A stretch of DNA of 64,000 nucleotides from Morella rubra (GCA_003952965.2 CM025851.1:23189325-23253324), one strand, 5' to 3'; positions 38,801 to 51,100 are shown, numbered from the stretch's first letter. Notes: generated by a model from the sequence alone, not told the origin. Translations and numbers: made by a program.

Positions 38801-41284
38801 GTGATGATCTCTGCACATCCCAAACAGTAACATGACCATCACCATACCCAGCTAAGAGCAGATCACCTTGCTGATTGAAGCACATCGAAGTTACGGATGC
38901 TTGAGATCGATCCCCTTGCAGTCCAAGCATTAACATCTGGAACATAAACAGAAGGGTTTGTTGAGTAAAGTTAATGGTTTCTATCATGTCTAATCCAACA
39001 TTCAAACGCAAAGTGCTGGGAAGCTTCATACTTAGACAGCCAGATGTTTTGGATATTCAAATTATGCCAAAGTACGAAGATTCCTTACATTATATGGTTT
39101 TCTGGACTAGAAGAAACTTTAGTACTGCAACCAGCGATATCCTACTGGATAAGGACAAACTAAGGGCATGTCTGAATTGCCACTTCGTGATGAAAGCACC
39201 GATGTAGTTGTGCTAAGTAGGCATCCAAAGTTTTTCATTTTTTTGTTGCTTTTTTTTTTTCATGTTGCTACATGATGTTTCATTAATGAAAAATCAAGCT
39301 ACGTAATGCATTGAAGTCATTATTAAACTCAAGCTAAGAATGTACACAAAAACTTTTTTAAAGCTGCTATGATGTGTTAATACCAAGCTATTTATGAATC
39401 AAAGACATTATGTACAGGATAAAGAAAGCACATCATTTTCATATGTAATGAATGAGGGCATCTTGAAGATTAAAGTAAGCAATCCGTTTTGATATGTAAT
39501 AGAATTTTGACAGTATCTAAAATTTCGTGAATATCCAGAAAATTGTCTACTAAATATTATTTTAAAGGGCGCAACAGGTCGTTCTTCCTTGACTGGATTA
39601 ACACACAATATATCTGCACCGGAATCTATTCATCAATCAACCACAGCAAAACAAAGTACTTATACAACAAAGAATCTTGAAGCCACATTTAGGGTAAAAA
39701 GGTCAAACACGAGTAACCTAACGTAAAAGCAACCTTTGCATCCATGTGGTCAGCATTATGACTGGAATATTTACTGGGCACGACCAAAATGACACCTTTT
39801 GACATGCCCACTGCAATATAATTCGTATGAACAGCCAACACTTCTGCTGAACCATGATCTCTCCGGAACGCATGAGAAGAAATTGTTCGTGTGATAATAT
39901 TATCCGCATCTACATCGAAGTATCCCAAGGTGGTTGAGCCTCTCCGGACGCCTTCAAGCCTCATTGGCTGAGCAGCTGCACCCTCTTCCCAATGCAAACC
40001 AGTAGAAGCATGCTTCTTCTCAAGCTCCTCAGCCAACTCAAGCGGCTTCATTGAAGCCCGTAATTTCTGTTCCGCTCTTTTACTACTAATTCTCCTACTC
40101 TCCAATTGCCCAATTCTCTCTTCAACAAGCTCAGTGATATCCGACAGTGAACTTGTATCCTCGTCACCACCAAGACTCATCTCATCATCTTCGAAATTAT
40201 GCGTTTCTTTTAAGTCCTGTGTTTCCAGTGCCGCCATTGTTAATTCATCCTCAACCTCCCGTTTCTCATCAAATCCCTCCAAAGAATAACCAGGCTTTTC
40301 TTTTAAACTATCCCCATCCAAATATTCAGAGTTACTCCTGCCCACCATACTAGCATTGTCTTCGAAAATCGCCTTGTTATCATCCTCCTCGACATTTATC
40401 GTTTCGACATAGGGATGTGAGATTGAAGTGCTTGTTTCCTCCAGTTCTTCATCATTTTTAGTGACCCTTAATCTAATCTCCTCAACCACCCCTCCCGCTT
40501 CACTTTCAACCTCTTTGCTGTGAGAACTCTCACAAAAGCTCTCATATTTCATATCATCCAAAGCCTCATTTCTTCTGGCAAACTCGCCATTATTGTCATC
40601 CACTAGAAGAGCAGACTGAAAGTCGCCCATTTTCTCATCGTCTTCCTCTGCTTCCACATTACGAACTTCATTCGCAGAGTCCATTCCATTCGAAACCAAT
40701 TCGGTATCATCTACAACCTTCTGGAAGTTCCCACTCCCAGCCCTCCTCGACTTGATCGCCGCGGCGTGCGGTGTCGGCAGAGCCCTCGACGCCGCCGCCG
40801 CAGCCGCCAACGCTGCCCCGGGCCTCGCGGTCGATCTCACCCCTCCGAACAGCGACGGCAACGCCCTCAAGCTCGTGACCCTTCGAAAGGGATCCTCCAA
40901 GAACCCACCGCCAGGTCTGACCCGACTGAACAAGCCGGGCTTGGACTCGAACGAGGAATTTCCTTCCAGTTGGGCCGGTCCTTCGGTTTCAGAAACGGAA
41001 GACTCTGAAGGGCGTTTAGTGGAAGAGTTTGAGAAGTCGTCGTTTACGGACTGAGAGACTTCTTCTTTGGGATCTGAGAGGCGGAGATCAATAGGAAGTG
41101 GTGATGGAGGGGGTGAAGATGACGTGGAGGAATCGGAGGCGTTTAGGATTTCGTCGATGGTGCGGTGGGGAACAAGATCGTCGCCGTCATCGTCGTCGCT
41201 GGTAACGTGTGAGTTAAGGAAGGAGTCGAGGTCGAGTTCCATGGCCGGAGGTGGTAGTTCGGTTCTCGTAAGATTCTTGGTCAT
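23804..41284 (-). CDS. VPS8: VPS8-like CORVET subunit (WD40-like, helical body, C-terminal RING)
   Basis: Eighteen exons join in frame to 1976 residues: 41284-39734, 38936-38625, 38519-38280, 38166-38046, 37973-37816, 37655-37025, 36424-36360, 36279-36178, 36074-35932, 31929-31874, 30967-30312, 30214-30024, 29907-29601, 28302-28015, 27911-27802, 25454-25121, 24561-24151 and 24058-23804. VPS8 is the Rab5-binding subunit of CORVET, which tethers early endosomes. The first ~400 residues are acidic and low-complexity. A WD40-like region follows (LLLAGYGDGHVTVWDV near 530-550), then a long helical body. A RING finger at 1788-1836 (CCICNC, CGHATHLHC, GCPVC) is typical of VPS8. ATG 41242 is an alternative start. 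From memory the closest is Arabidopsis At4g00800. Intron 9 holds a 3.17-kb repeat of exons 2-9. Confidence 0.93.
27209..27531. mobile_element. MITE-like inverted-repeat element in VPS8 intron 15
   Basis: The left arm contains TAAGTCTAATTCCATCTGATTGTGCC and the right arm its near inverse (GGCTCAATCAGATAGAATTAGACTTG), with terminal CCAAAATCAAATT matched by AATTGGATTTTCACC. It is about 320 bp with no open frame. I could not define a target-site duplication, so superfamily and exact edges are open. Confidence 0.6.
32511..35684 (-). repeat. Internal 3.17-kb copy of VPS8 exons 2-9
   Basis: The stretch 32511-33811 (1.3 kb) matches 35682-36982 at a constant offset of 3171 with no difference in the parts I compared, including exons 7-9 (33253-33189, 33108-33007, 32903-32761). 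From 33812 to about 35640 it continues as a copy of 36983-39215 (exons 6 to 2) but with a base missing every 10-30 positions and few clean substitutions. Every long frame is destroyed there. The tail 35652-35684 repeats 33391-33423 before the sequence jumps to the start of the second copy. Confidence 0.92.
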
Positions 41285-41436
41285 GTCGTACTGTTTGTAA
41301 CCCTGCAGCTGTTGCTTGTCGTTTAAGGGAAGATGTTTCACTTTCGTTAGACCACCACTGAGGTTTCTCGCGAAGGGGAAGCCTGTTGAACTAGAACACC
41401 ATTGGGCATGATTTTATATTTTAAAATTGAAAAATT
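41285..41436. promoter_or_regulatory. Upstream leader of VPS8
   Basis: Sequence immediately upstream of the chosen VPS8 start; the reading frame stays open to about 41341 without a further ATG. It probably contains the 5' UTR. A Mutator-type element begins 153 bp from the start codon, so the core promoter is short or lies within or beyond the element. Confidence 0.4.
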
Positions 41437-42187
41437 GGTAATATAATCACTAAATTTATATCACAGTTAACAATTTAGTCACGAGATTTTACTTTTTTTA
41501 CAGTATGTTCGCTAAATTCATATCTACATGACGATTGAGTCCTTCCATCTATATTTCGTCAATTTATTTAACAGAAATTATTACTACATCAGCATTTAAA
41601 CATGTTACCAAAACTAATGTTTAAATGCTGCACAGTCACCTAAAAGAATCAAAATGAACCGTATAATGTCTGAGGGAAAACGTTTAATGACTTTAAAACG
41701 GTAAACCATATGCTACTCATCCATTCTTTCACGCCGAAAAGCACAGCTTCATTAAAAATGGCCTTGGATATATTGACTTTACCAATAATATCTACAAAAC
41801 AACACTTAGCAATTTTAGGGAGAACAAAAACACTTAGAATTTACAACTGTTTTTTCCCTTCTGTTTGAAAATCCTAAAACACAAAGCTCTGTTTAATGAC
41901 CATTTGACAAACTATGTGTCATTTTGTTCTTTGAGCAAAATTGTATACATCATTTAAATGGTGCGTTTTGATTCTTTCAGGTGACTTGGCTGTTGATTCA
42001 TATTAGTTGGGGTTGATGTGTTTAAATGCTGACGTGGCATGAGATTCCGTTAAATTGATCGATGGAATATGGACAGAATGACTCAATCGTCACATGGGTA
42101 TGGACTCAGTGACCATAATGTAAAAAAAATTAAACATAGTGACTAAATCATCAACGTGATATAAAACCTAGTGACTATATTGCTCCC
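41437..42187. mobile_element. Mutator-type MITE with long terminal inverted repeats (751 bp)
   Basis: Arms of nearly 200 bp pair throughout: AATATAATCACTAAAT, ATTTAGTCAC, ATGACGATTGAGTC and GCATTTAAACA on the left recur inverted on the right (42000-42187). Flanks TGAAAAATT (41428-41436) and TTAAAAATT (42188-42196) are a 9-bp duplication with one mismatch. No transposase is encoded. It sits directly upstream of VPS8. Confidence 0.85.
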
Positions 42188-43603
42188 TTAAAAATTCTAC
42201 CGTGACCAAAATTCGTATTAGTTTGAGTAGTACACAATCTAAAATTCCATTAGAAAAGTGTGATTGAAACAGGAGAACTAAAAATAAAACAAAGATTTTA
42301 AAAATTGTATGTAGTACTTGTCTATCTTATAGCCTAATTCGAGTTTGACAAGATCCTATGCTTGAAATTGGCAAATTTTTTAGAGGGTGCGTGTTAATAA
42401 ATTAGGAAAATTACAAATCACCTATAGTTTTATTACCTTTTTAAAAATCTCACTAGGCTTTTAAAAAAAAAAATAAAAAAGCTCATTAGGTTTGTTATTT
42501 TGATACGAAATCTCACTTGATCTAACGCCATTATTGGAGCTGATGGAGCCCATTCCACGTAATCCATTTAATTATCGAAGGACTGAAAAATGAATACCAA
42601 CATTAATTATCAATTTTTTTCATAAATTCAAATCATTAAGCTAAATAAGATAGGCTTAGGAAAATTAAACCCAGGGTGGTTTTACAGCCCATGTAGTGTT
42701 CATATCTTCTGAGTTAGTCACCATTCAAATATGATGATTCTGTTACTGTAAATTTTCATGACATAGAAGGACTGAAAAAAGAATCAAACATGGAGTATTG
42801 GTCAAACACATAAGCTTTTCTTAACAAATTTCATAATAGTATACATCTTGAGGCTAATTTAGTAACAAGGCTTGGTCACAGCATGTGGGAACAAAATATA
42901 CTAAACTAGACCACATACTCAGATTTCAGAAAAGAATCAACACCCGAATTTTAGAAAAGAATCAACACCCAAATTTTAGAAAATAATCAAACAGGTCAGC
43001 TTCTATTAACAAATTTCAAAGCAGTATACATCTTGAGGCTAATTTAGTAACAAGGCTTCGTCACTGCACGTGGGAACAAAACATACTAAACTGGATCAGA
43101 TACTCAGATGATCACTAAAGAATCTGCGATCTCGAGACCACAACTTGGGACCACGCACTTAATGAATCACAAAATAATTCTTAAAATGGACCAAAATACG
43201 AGTCTGGGCCCATGGGAACAAAGATTAATTTCGCACAGCACACGAAACAAAGAATTTTGAAGCAGACAACACTAACTTGTTCTTTTATCACTTGCAATAG
43301 AAAACACTAACTTGGGTATGACCAAAATATAAAATAATCATCTTCGTCAACAAGGTAGGAGATAGATTTTCCTGAGCACAACACTAGCTTGTTTCCTTGT
43401 CATTTTGTTTCTGGGTCCCAATTAAAGTTTTGCTTGTTTGTTGTAACAAATGTCACGTTTCAAGATTCATCCACTATTTCTTACATTACTTTTGTACTTT
43501 GAGCAATACTAGGAGAAAACTAATCTCATCTACATGTAAGTACAAATGGAGCTCAGAATTTCTTAAAAACGTGTGATGTTAGGATTTCACTTATAGTAGA
43601 ATC
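42188..43603. other. Intergenic sequence, repeat-derived
   Basis: AT-rich sequence with a local tandem duplication at 42813-43109 and no recognisable gene. Confidence 0.5.
42813..43109 (+). repeat. Direct duplication, 185-bp period
   Basis: AGCTT..TTAACAAATTTCA through ACTCAGAT occurs at 42813-42924 and again at 42998-43109, about 90% alike with scattered substitutions, separated by a 73-base spacer that itself repeats GAATCAACACCC. Confidence 0.85.
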
Positions 43604-44040
43604 CAGGGTGTACATTTTTGGGCCGGTACCAACTGGCCTGACCCAAACTGACTCGAAACAGACGAAGCTTGTCTGTTTTGGGCCAGCCCGGTTCGACTAT
43701 CGGCCAAAAAATACCTAGAATCGACTGGGTTGGTTCGGCGAACTAAGGGTATATAGGGCATTTCACATTATTTTTTAATTTTTTTAATTAAAATATTCTA
43801 ATCCCCCCTAAAGAGACGACGTCGTCTCCCTATCCCCTTCTTCTTCCCCAAGCCTCAATCGAATGCCCCCTTTTTTCGTTCAGATTGCCTAGCCCCCCCC
43901 CCCCCCCCCACCTTCGCTTACCGCCGACACAACCTCCCCTCTCGTCATTGTGCCTCTCTCTCTCTCTCTTGGGCCGACCGAAGCCAACTACCGACGGTCC
44001 AACTGATCCCTTTCTCTCTCATCGCGGTTGTCGTCCCATG
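43604..44040 (+). mobile_element. Left end of a hAT-type element
   Basis: CAGGGTGTACATTTTTGGGCCGG is nearly the same as the left end of the element at 12479, and is followed by the same style of GGTTCGG/CCGGTT subterminal repeats and by CT-rich sequence. I could not find a matching right terminus or target repeat, so the element is truncated or interrupted by later insertions. Confidence 0.6.
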
Positions 44041-45640
44041 TTTTTCAACAATTGAATCATTTGGTTCGGTTGCCGGTAAGGGTTAAAAACTGCGCGGAGG
44101 GGTCAATTTTCAACCCTAATAGAGTCGAAGATTTTGGGAAAAAAAATAGTACTTGTGAGACGATGAAGGAGGATATTTGCAGCATTCAATTCTTTTTGTT
44201 AGGTTTTCTGAGATTCTGAGATTCTGAGAATTTGGGGATTTTTTGAAACACTTGTGATTTTAGGTTTAAGCTAGTCTCGAACACCTGCTGCCAACTATTA
44301 ATGACATGGATGAAGCTCATTAAATGATGTGGCATGATGTGGTTAGCGTGGGACCCCCAACCCCAACCGTTGGGGGTCTCTTTCAGCATTGCTCATTTTC
44401 AAACTAGAACCTTAAGCAAGATAACTAAAAGCCTAATGAAAAAACACACGCTTAGTCTTCCTTAGTGAAATGTTCTGAGACCCCCAACCCCAACCGTTAT
44501 CTCATCTATAGCTTCTGCATTCTACAGGAGCAAGTTTTTGTCTCAATTTCACTACCTTGTCACTAATAGGCAAAAACTAAGTTTTTAAAGAAAAAGAAAG
44601 GAAAAGAAAATTTGTGTAAATAATGGTTATGCAAAGACTTATTTCTTGTTTGGTTCATCTCGTAGATGACGAACTAGACAAGAAATACAAAGCACAATGG
44701 CTTTTTGCACCTCTTCTTTTGCTCCTCAGTCCTCAACAGCCAGACCAGTAAGCTTTCTTAAGAGATTAGACCCACCTAGTGAAGAAGCAAGCATTTTTAT
44801 CCGCTTGTATCAAGACAAACAATCAAAGATTAAATATTCCTAGGCATATTTCTCATAGATGCATGGTAAGGTTATGTATTACACAAATATGTCTGAAATG
44901 CATCTATGTGACCAATAATAGTGAAGAACTAATAGCAAGATACCAACATTCTAAAAATGTTGACTCTTCAATCAAAGCTTCATGAGTTTACGAGATCAGA
45001 TTGAATACATTATCTCCAGAAACTTATTTACAAACAATCTATACATGGAGGAAGCACAAAACCATATTGCAAGGTGTATAGCTCTCATCTACAAGATGGA
45101 GTTTACAATTTCTTCAATGACCGAATCTGCCAATTATAAAATCATGAAAATCTCAAAATCAAATTAACAAACCCTAAAGCAATTTAAAGACTAAATACAA
45201 CATCTACAAAACTAAAATTAACAAACCCTTGGTGAGAGAGAGTTGGTGAGAGATTCAGCCACCAAAGGTCCAAAATCCAGTTGATGGAAGCAACACGCGA
45301 GACGGCGAGAGAGAGGGAGGAGAGAGAGAGATAGATAGATAGATTTCGGGAGGGTCAGGAGAGAGCTGAGAGAATCAGAGATCTGAGAGAGAGAGAGAGA
45401 CTGAGAGAGATGGAGATTTCAGGATGGAGGTTGGGAGGGATGGTGGCCAGACTCAGTGGTGGGGGGGGGGGGGCTATCGCTGGCGGCGGGGAGGTGAACT
45501 TAGAGTCTTAGGACTGTGACTGTGAGGGACTTAGGGAATTTTTTGAAGACTCGCAAAGGTTGAAGTCTTCGTGTGACCTGGGTTGTTTTGACCCAGGTCA
45601 CATAAATCACGCTTTTTTTAAAAAAAAAAAACTATCGGAA
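44041..45640. other. Repeat-rich intergenic region
   Basis: Contains a perfect 9-base-stem hairpin at 44346-44379 (GACCCCCAA and TTGGGGGTC, joined by CCCCAACCG), a second copy of ACCCCCAACCCCAACCGTT at 44480-44498, a GA/GATA-rich tract at 45293-45410 and a G run near 45463. No coding gene can be supported. Confidence 0.5.
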
Positions 45641-45685
45641 TCGAAAAATTTCGGCATTTTCGTTGAAATTTTTGGTTTCGGTTTT

Positions 45686-45857
45686 GAAATTTTTATTAAA
45701 TAGATTTCGATTCTAATATCGAAATAGAGCATAACTGGTATTAAAATACCGGTGCCGAAACTGAAAATTCTGAAATTTTTATTAAATAGATTTCGATTCT
45801 AATATCAAAATAGAGCATAACTGGTATTAAAATACCGGTACCAAAACTGAAAATTCC
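45686..45857 (+). repeat. Tandem duplication, 86-bp unit
   Basis: Two adjacent units beginning GAAATTTTTATTAAATAG (45686 and 45772), each ending ACCGGTRCCRAAACTGAAAATT. They lie in sequence with ACCGGT/CCGAA motifs typical of hAT subterminal regions. Confidence 0.9.
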
Positions 45858-45859
45858 GA

Positions 45860-47063
45860 CGAAAACCGAATGGTTTTCTCACCTTTACGAGTCTCACCTG
45901 TACAATGACTGCACAAAGATACTGTGAGAAGGGGAGATTCCCGAGGGAATAGCCTCTGGTGATCAAGCTAATTTTTCTCCGTGTAAGAAGAAGCCGAGAC
46001 TGCAATATACAATGGTATTTTCTCTATTTTTAATAATGAAATTTTTTAAAATTCAAAATTTTCATCAAATGTTGAGGAGTGGAATTCGATCTAGAAATTT
46101 AAAAATTCGAAACTCATGGATGAATAACGTGATTGCTACCTGAAAATTTAAAATTATATACGTAGACAACACGTGCCATGAAATATAACGCTTAGCAGGA
46201 GTCTGCAGGAGAGAAGAAGAATGCAATTGAAGATGTGGGCTTTGCTCGACTTATTTCATGTGTAGTTTCTCTTTTGGCCTCACAGCTGTGTTTTTATGAA
46301 TAGCATATTCTTGTTTCGTATCTCTTATGACCAGAATATTCTAGAAGAAATCGTTTTGCCCCTCAGATTAACAGCACCGCCTCCATTGGTAAGAGTAAGA
46401 TATTTGTTTGGTTCTTTGGTTGGTGATGGATTTTGTGCATTAGTCTATTGTAATGGGCTTCTAATATACCTCTTTAGTTGCTGTTTTGATTGAATTGTTA
46501 TTCATCACGACAGGCTCGTGTGGACAGAGTATGCTTGTGATTTCTGTACTCCACGAACTTGGTCCCTGTTGCAATAGATCATCACAACTCAGTAGGTGTC
46601 CTATATAATTTTTTTTAATGACACGTGGCGGGTATGATTGAGTGAAAAAAAAAAAGTTTCGTTAAATCACTCTAACATGCTGAGTAATGTATTATACTAA
46701 TTATTAAAACCTAAGTGAATTTTAAGATTTTAAAAAAAAATTCAGTAAATTTTTCCACAGATGGAAAAAGAAATCTTTGGAAAAGTATGATCTGTGGTGG
46801 GTCCCATCACATAGCCATAAATGATAATTGCCACAAAATCAATATACTGCTTGCTCATTAAGGTTTCATAAAGACTATCTCCCATCTCCCATGCACACTA
46901 CTAAATGCATTTTTGTAAGTATTACATCTCTGACGCTTGAAAGAATGGAAATCCAAAGGACTGATCAATTCAGGAGAGCTAATGGATGTATATAATTAAT
47001 CCTTTTTAATCGGGTAATCATGGGCAGGAGCCGTAATTATCTAAAAGTCGCATGAAACAACTG
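45860..47063. other. Upstream region of the starch synthase gene
   Basis: AT-rich, without a recognisable gene or complete mobile element. The distal GBSS promoter is expected here, but I cannot assign motifs. Confidence 0.45.
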
Positions 47064-48125
47064 ATATAAAAAGATAGATGACGCATCACTTCTGCTCTGC
47101 AGACCACAGATGTAGTCCTCCTCGTAAAACTTGCGTCATCTCCTCAGCATCCTGGACTGTAGTCCGAAGTATGCTTTGAGCATATTCCACTCATTCACGA
47201 GCAGCTGGTCCCATGACTCTCACCTCTTGCGATTTGTAAGCCTCGAACTACTTCTGAGGTGGCTGGCTGCAAGACGCCTCAGCCACTGCCTTTTGGTCAT
47301 GTGGGAAGTGTGGTGCTCACTGGGATCAGCTACAAGTACAAATGTCAGTTCGGAGGCATCTTCGTCATTCATTCTCTGTGCCGGTTCAGAGCAGCTTGTA
47401 AGAGTCTGGTCCAGGCATTGGTGCTCAATCCTACTGTATGCTCGGAGCTGGAACTCCAGTAAGAGAGAGAAAATGTAAGGATCCCTTTCGCTTTGTTTTC
47501 TTTCTCCCCATAGTCCTCTGTCTGCTCTCTTGATTGCTGGGTACGTCCCTTTCTGTTAGATACTGGCTTCCTGTTCTATACCTGTTTTTTCTCCTATAGC
47601 ACGGTCCTTTTAGGCATTTTATTTCTTCGATTGCAGACTGTGATGTTTTCTTCATTCTTGAATCAGTTACAACTTAACCTAGAGGAATAGAGCTCCCTGA
47701 TCACACGACATTTTCACCAGTAATGAACCTGAAAACCAAATCCCAATCGTGTTCTTAGCTGACAAATTTTCAGTGATTCTTCTTCAATGACAAAGTATAG
47801 GTGTTTTTTAAAACCTTACAACATTTAGAAGTTCGAGTCTCAATTCAAATTTCAGTAGCCAAACACAGTGGTAGTAAAGAAACCTCGCCAGAGAAACTAG
47901 TAAAAGTTCAGGAATATCACCATCGATTGCCTGGTTTGGGATCTTAAGAGCTTCTACGATATAATTTTGATAAAGCATCCTTGCAAGTTGCAATAGCTCT
48001 GAATTCTTCTCAGTTCCTTCAGTGATTATATGCAGCATCTAGAGTTTAATGCCGAAAAGCATCAATTGGTCATCTCAAGCTGTTGTCCTTGTCCTTTTCA
48101 TTCTTTGACAGAGCAAATATCAATA
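47064..48125 (+). promoter_or_regulatory. GBSS core promoter, leader exon and leader intron (inferred)
   Basis: TATAAAAA at 47064-47071 is a good TATA box. A leader exon could run from about 47095 to 47458, where CTCCA|GTAAGA is a donor; TTCTTTGACAG at 48100-48110 is a strong acceptor 15 bases before the start codon. A leader intron is common in plant GBSSI genes. The leader would carry upstream reading frames at 47131-47478 and 47259-47462, which could damp translation. Transcript data are needed to confirm this. Confidence 0.5.
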
Positions 48126-51100
48126 ATGGCAACTGTGGCTGCTTCAAACTTTGCATCAACAGCTTCACTTAACTGTGGAGTCCCTTCTGGGTCAGAGCCT
48201 AAAGCAACAATCATGAGATGCGGTATGAAGCGTACCACGACTCACAAAGGGCTAAGACCATTGAACAAAGTAGATGAGCTCCTCGTCAGAACCATGGCAA
48301 AAGTAACTCCCAGGGAAGCTGGGAGAAGGGCATTCAAGAGTGGGAATTGGAGGACTTCAGGAACCATTGTTTGTGGAAGTGGGATGAATTTAATCTTTGT
48401 TGGGACAGAAGTAGGTCCCTGGAGCAAAACTGGTGGACTTGGAGATGTTCTAGGAGGTCTGCCACCAGCAATGGCGGTCAGCTTAGTGTTCTTCTCTGCT
48501 TCATTCTTTATTTGACCGATAATCAAATGCATTGAATAGTGGCTTGTATCCATGAGGTGATAACTCAGTCGATCTTTCTCCAGGCCAACGGGCATCGAGT
48601 TATGACTGTCTCTCCACGTTATGACCAGTACAAAGACGCATGGGATACAGAAGTGACGATTGAGGTATGTATTCTACTACCTACTCTAGTGCACATGCAG
48701 GCTTTAAAACGCCATTTCCTTTCAGGAGCTTCACTCTCAGAGCAAGTTCTATTCGTAATTAAAAGATTAAATACCATTTGACTTGCAGCTTGAAGTAGGA
48801 GATCAAAGTGAAAAGGTTCGCTTCTTCCATTGCTACAAAAGAGGAGTAGATCGCGTTTTTGTGGATCACCCAATGTTCCTAGAAAAGGTTGGTCGATTCA
48901 GTGTTCCCTTCTTCTTGCGACATAGATCAAACAGCCTCATCCGTCAGACTTTTGAGATTCAAACTAACAAAAGCTTCATGACTGGAATTAAAGGTGTGGG
49001 GTAAAACTGGATCCAAACTTTATGGGCCTATTGCCGGAGAGGATTTTCAGGACAACCAACGTCGGTTTAGCATACTGTGCCAGGTTCAAAATCTCTATCC
49101 TCATAGATGATTATTGTTCTAAGATTATTGTTCCCAAATTTAAATTTTTGGCTTTCAGGCAGCTCTAGAAGCACCGAGGGTACTGAGTCTTAACAGCAGT
49201 AAATATTTCTCCGGACCATATGGTACGTGCATTGATTTGTAATTCAAAATTCTGGGATTCATTGAGGCCTGGTGATTGATTGTTACTCCGATATTCGTAC
49301 GTGCAGGTGAAGATGTAGTGTTTATTGCCAACGACTGGCACACTGCACTGATCCCTTGCCACCTGAAAACCATATACAAACCCAAAGGCATATATACGAG
49401 TGCCAAAGTAGGTACTTGTTCTTTGTGGAAGTGCCTCCATAAGATATCTGGTCAACCCCTTTTTACTCAAAAGTGGAGTTCTGCTTCGTTAACATTTTGC
49501 AGGTTGCCTTTTGCATTCACAACATTGCTTACCAAGGCAGATTTGCCTTCTCAGATTTCTCACTTCTAGGTCTCCCAGATGAATTGAAAAGCTCATTCGA
49601 CTTTATCGACGGGTACTATGATTTTGATGATCTGCTCAAGATAGCATAATATTTACATGATGAAATTCTTTCTGAGGGATTTTTCTGCAGGTACGAAAAA
49701 CCCGTAAAGGGAAGGAAAATTAACTGGATGAAAGCTGGAATTTTAGAATCAGACAAGGTTTTAACTGTGAGCCCCTACTATGCCCAAGAACTTGTTTCTG
49801 GTGTGGAGAAGGGAGTGGAATTGGATAACATCCTTCGGAAAACTGGCATAATGGGAATTGTAAATGGCATGGATGTCCAGGAATGGAATCCATTAACTGA
49901 CAAGTACATAGGCGTCAAATATGATGCTTCAACTGTAAGATATTTCACCTAAAGTAACTTCTATGTTCCATATCCACCATGTTTGGACCTCCTGCTTTAT
50001 TTGCCAGTAATTTTCCCGACTTTGGTGTTCCCAGGTGATGGATGCAAAGCATCTTTTGAAGGAAGCCCTTCAAGCAGAAGTTGGATTGCCTGTGGATAGA
50101 AACATCCCTGTCATTGGGTTCATTGGGAGACTGGAAGAGCAGAAAGGTTCTGATATTCTGGTGGCCGCCATTCCCCATTTTATCAAGGAGAATGTTCAGA
50201 TAATAGTCCTTGTAAGTATCAGGAGAGGAACTTATTTTTCTCCCAGTTGATCAGACTGGTATAACAGATGTGAAGTTTAGTCTGAGCTGCTTCCTGGTGT
50301 TCTTTTAGGGGACGGGCAAAAAAGCTATGGAGAAGCAGCTTGAACAGCTGGAGATTACATACCCTGACAAGGCCCGTGGAGTGGCAAAATTCAGTGTTCC
50401 ACTCGCCCACATGATCATAGCTGGTGCTGATTTTATATTGGTTCCTAGCAGATTTGAGCCCTGTGGTCTCATTCAACTGCACGCCATGCGTTACGGAACT
50501 GTATGATTCCCACAATCCTGACTGCTACCTATTGTTATATGTTTCTGAATCACAGCAGAACAATTTTTCTTACTCCTCCGGTCCACCCTACTTTCCAATG
50601 TCATTCTTCTGCAGGTACCTATTGTGGCCTCCACCGGTGGACTGGTTGATACAGTCAAAGAGGGTTTCACAGGATTTCAGATGGGAGGCTTCAGTGTCGA
50701 TGTAACAACTCAGTTTCTCTACATGTCCCTGAACGGGAAGCTAACAAGTTTTCTGTCAATTTTGGTGTGAATTAAACGTGAATTCTGACTTGCATCTTCC
50801 AGTGTGATGCTGTGGATCCTACTGATGTGGCTGCGGTGGCTACCACCGTGAAAAGGGCCCTCACAACCTATGGAACTCCAGTTCTCACTGAGATGATGAA
50901 GAACTGCATGGCTCAAGAACTCTCATGGAAGGTGGGTCGAAGAGAGAAGAAAAAAGGGCTGGGATAGGGAGCCTCATGTTAGTTTGAACTGATACAGAGG
51001 CTACGATTGAGAATTTCTTCCTTCCGTATTCTTCTACGTTATTAATTTGAGATCTAAAAATAATATTCTTCTGTGTGTACATTTTGATGCATTTGCGCAG

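Noticed and set aside
32511..39215. Two tandem VPS8 genes
   Set aside because: Only exons 2-9 are repeated; exon 1 and exons 10-18 occur once, so this is one gene with an internal repeat.
40752..41054. Ala- and Arg-rich frames opposite VPS8 exon 1
   Set aside because: Antisense shadows of the GC-rich low-complexity N-terminal part of VPS8.
43604..45890. One complete 2.3-kb hAT element spanning both ends
   Set aside because: The right side has ACCGGT-type repeats and a TAAAG-like end near 45890, but its flank does not match the left flank and the termini do not pair.
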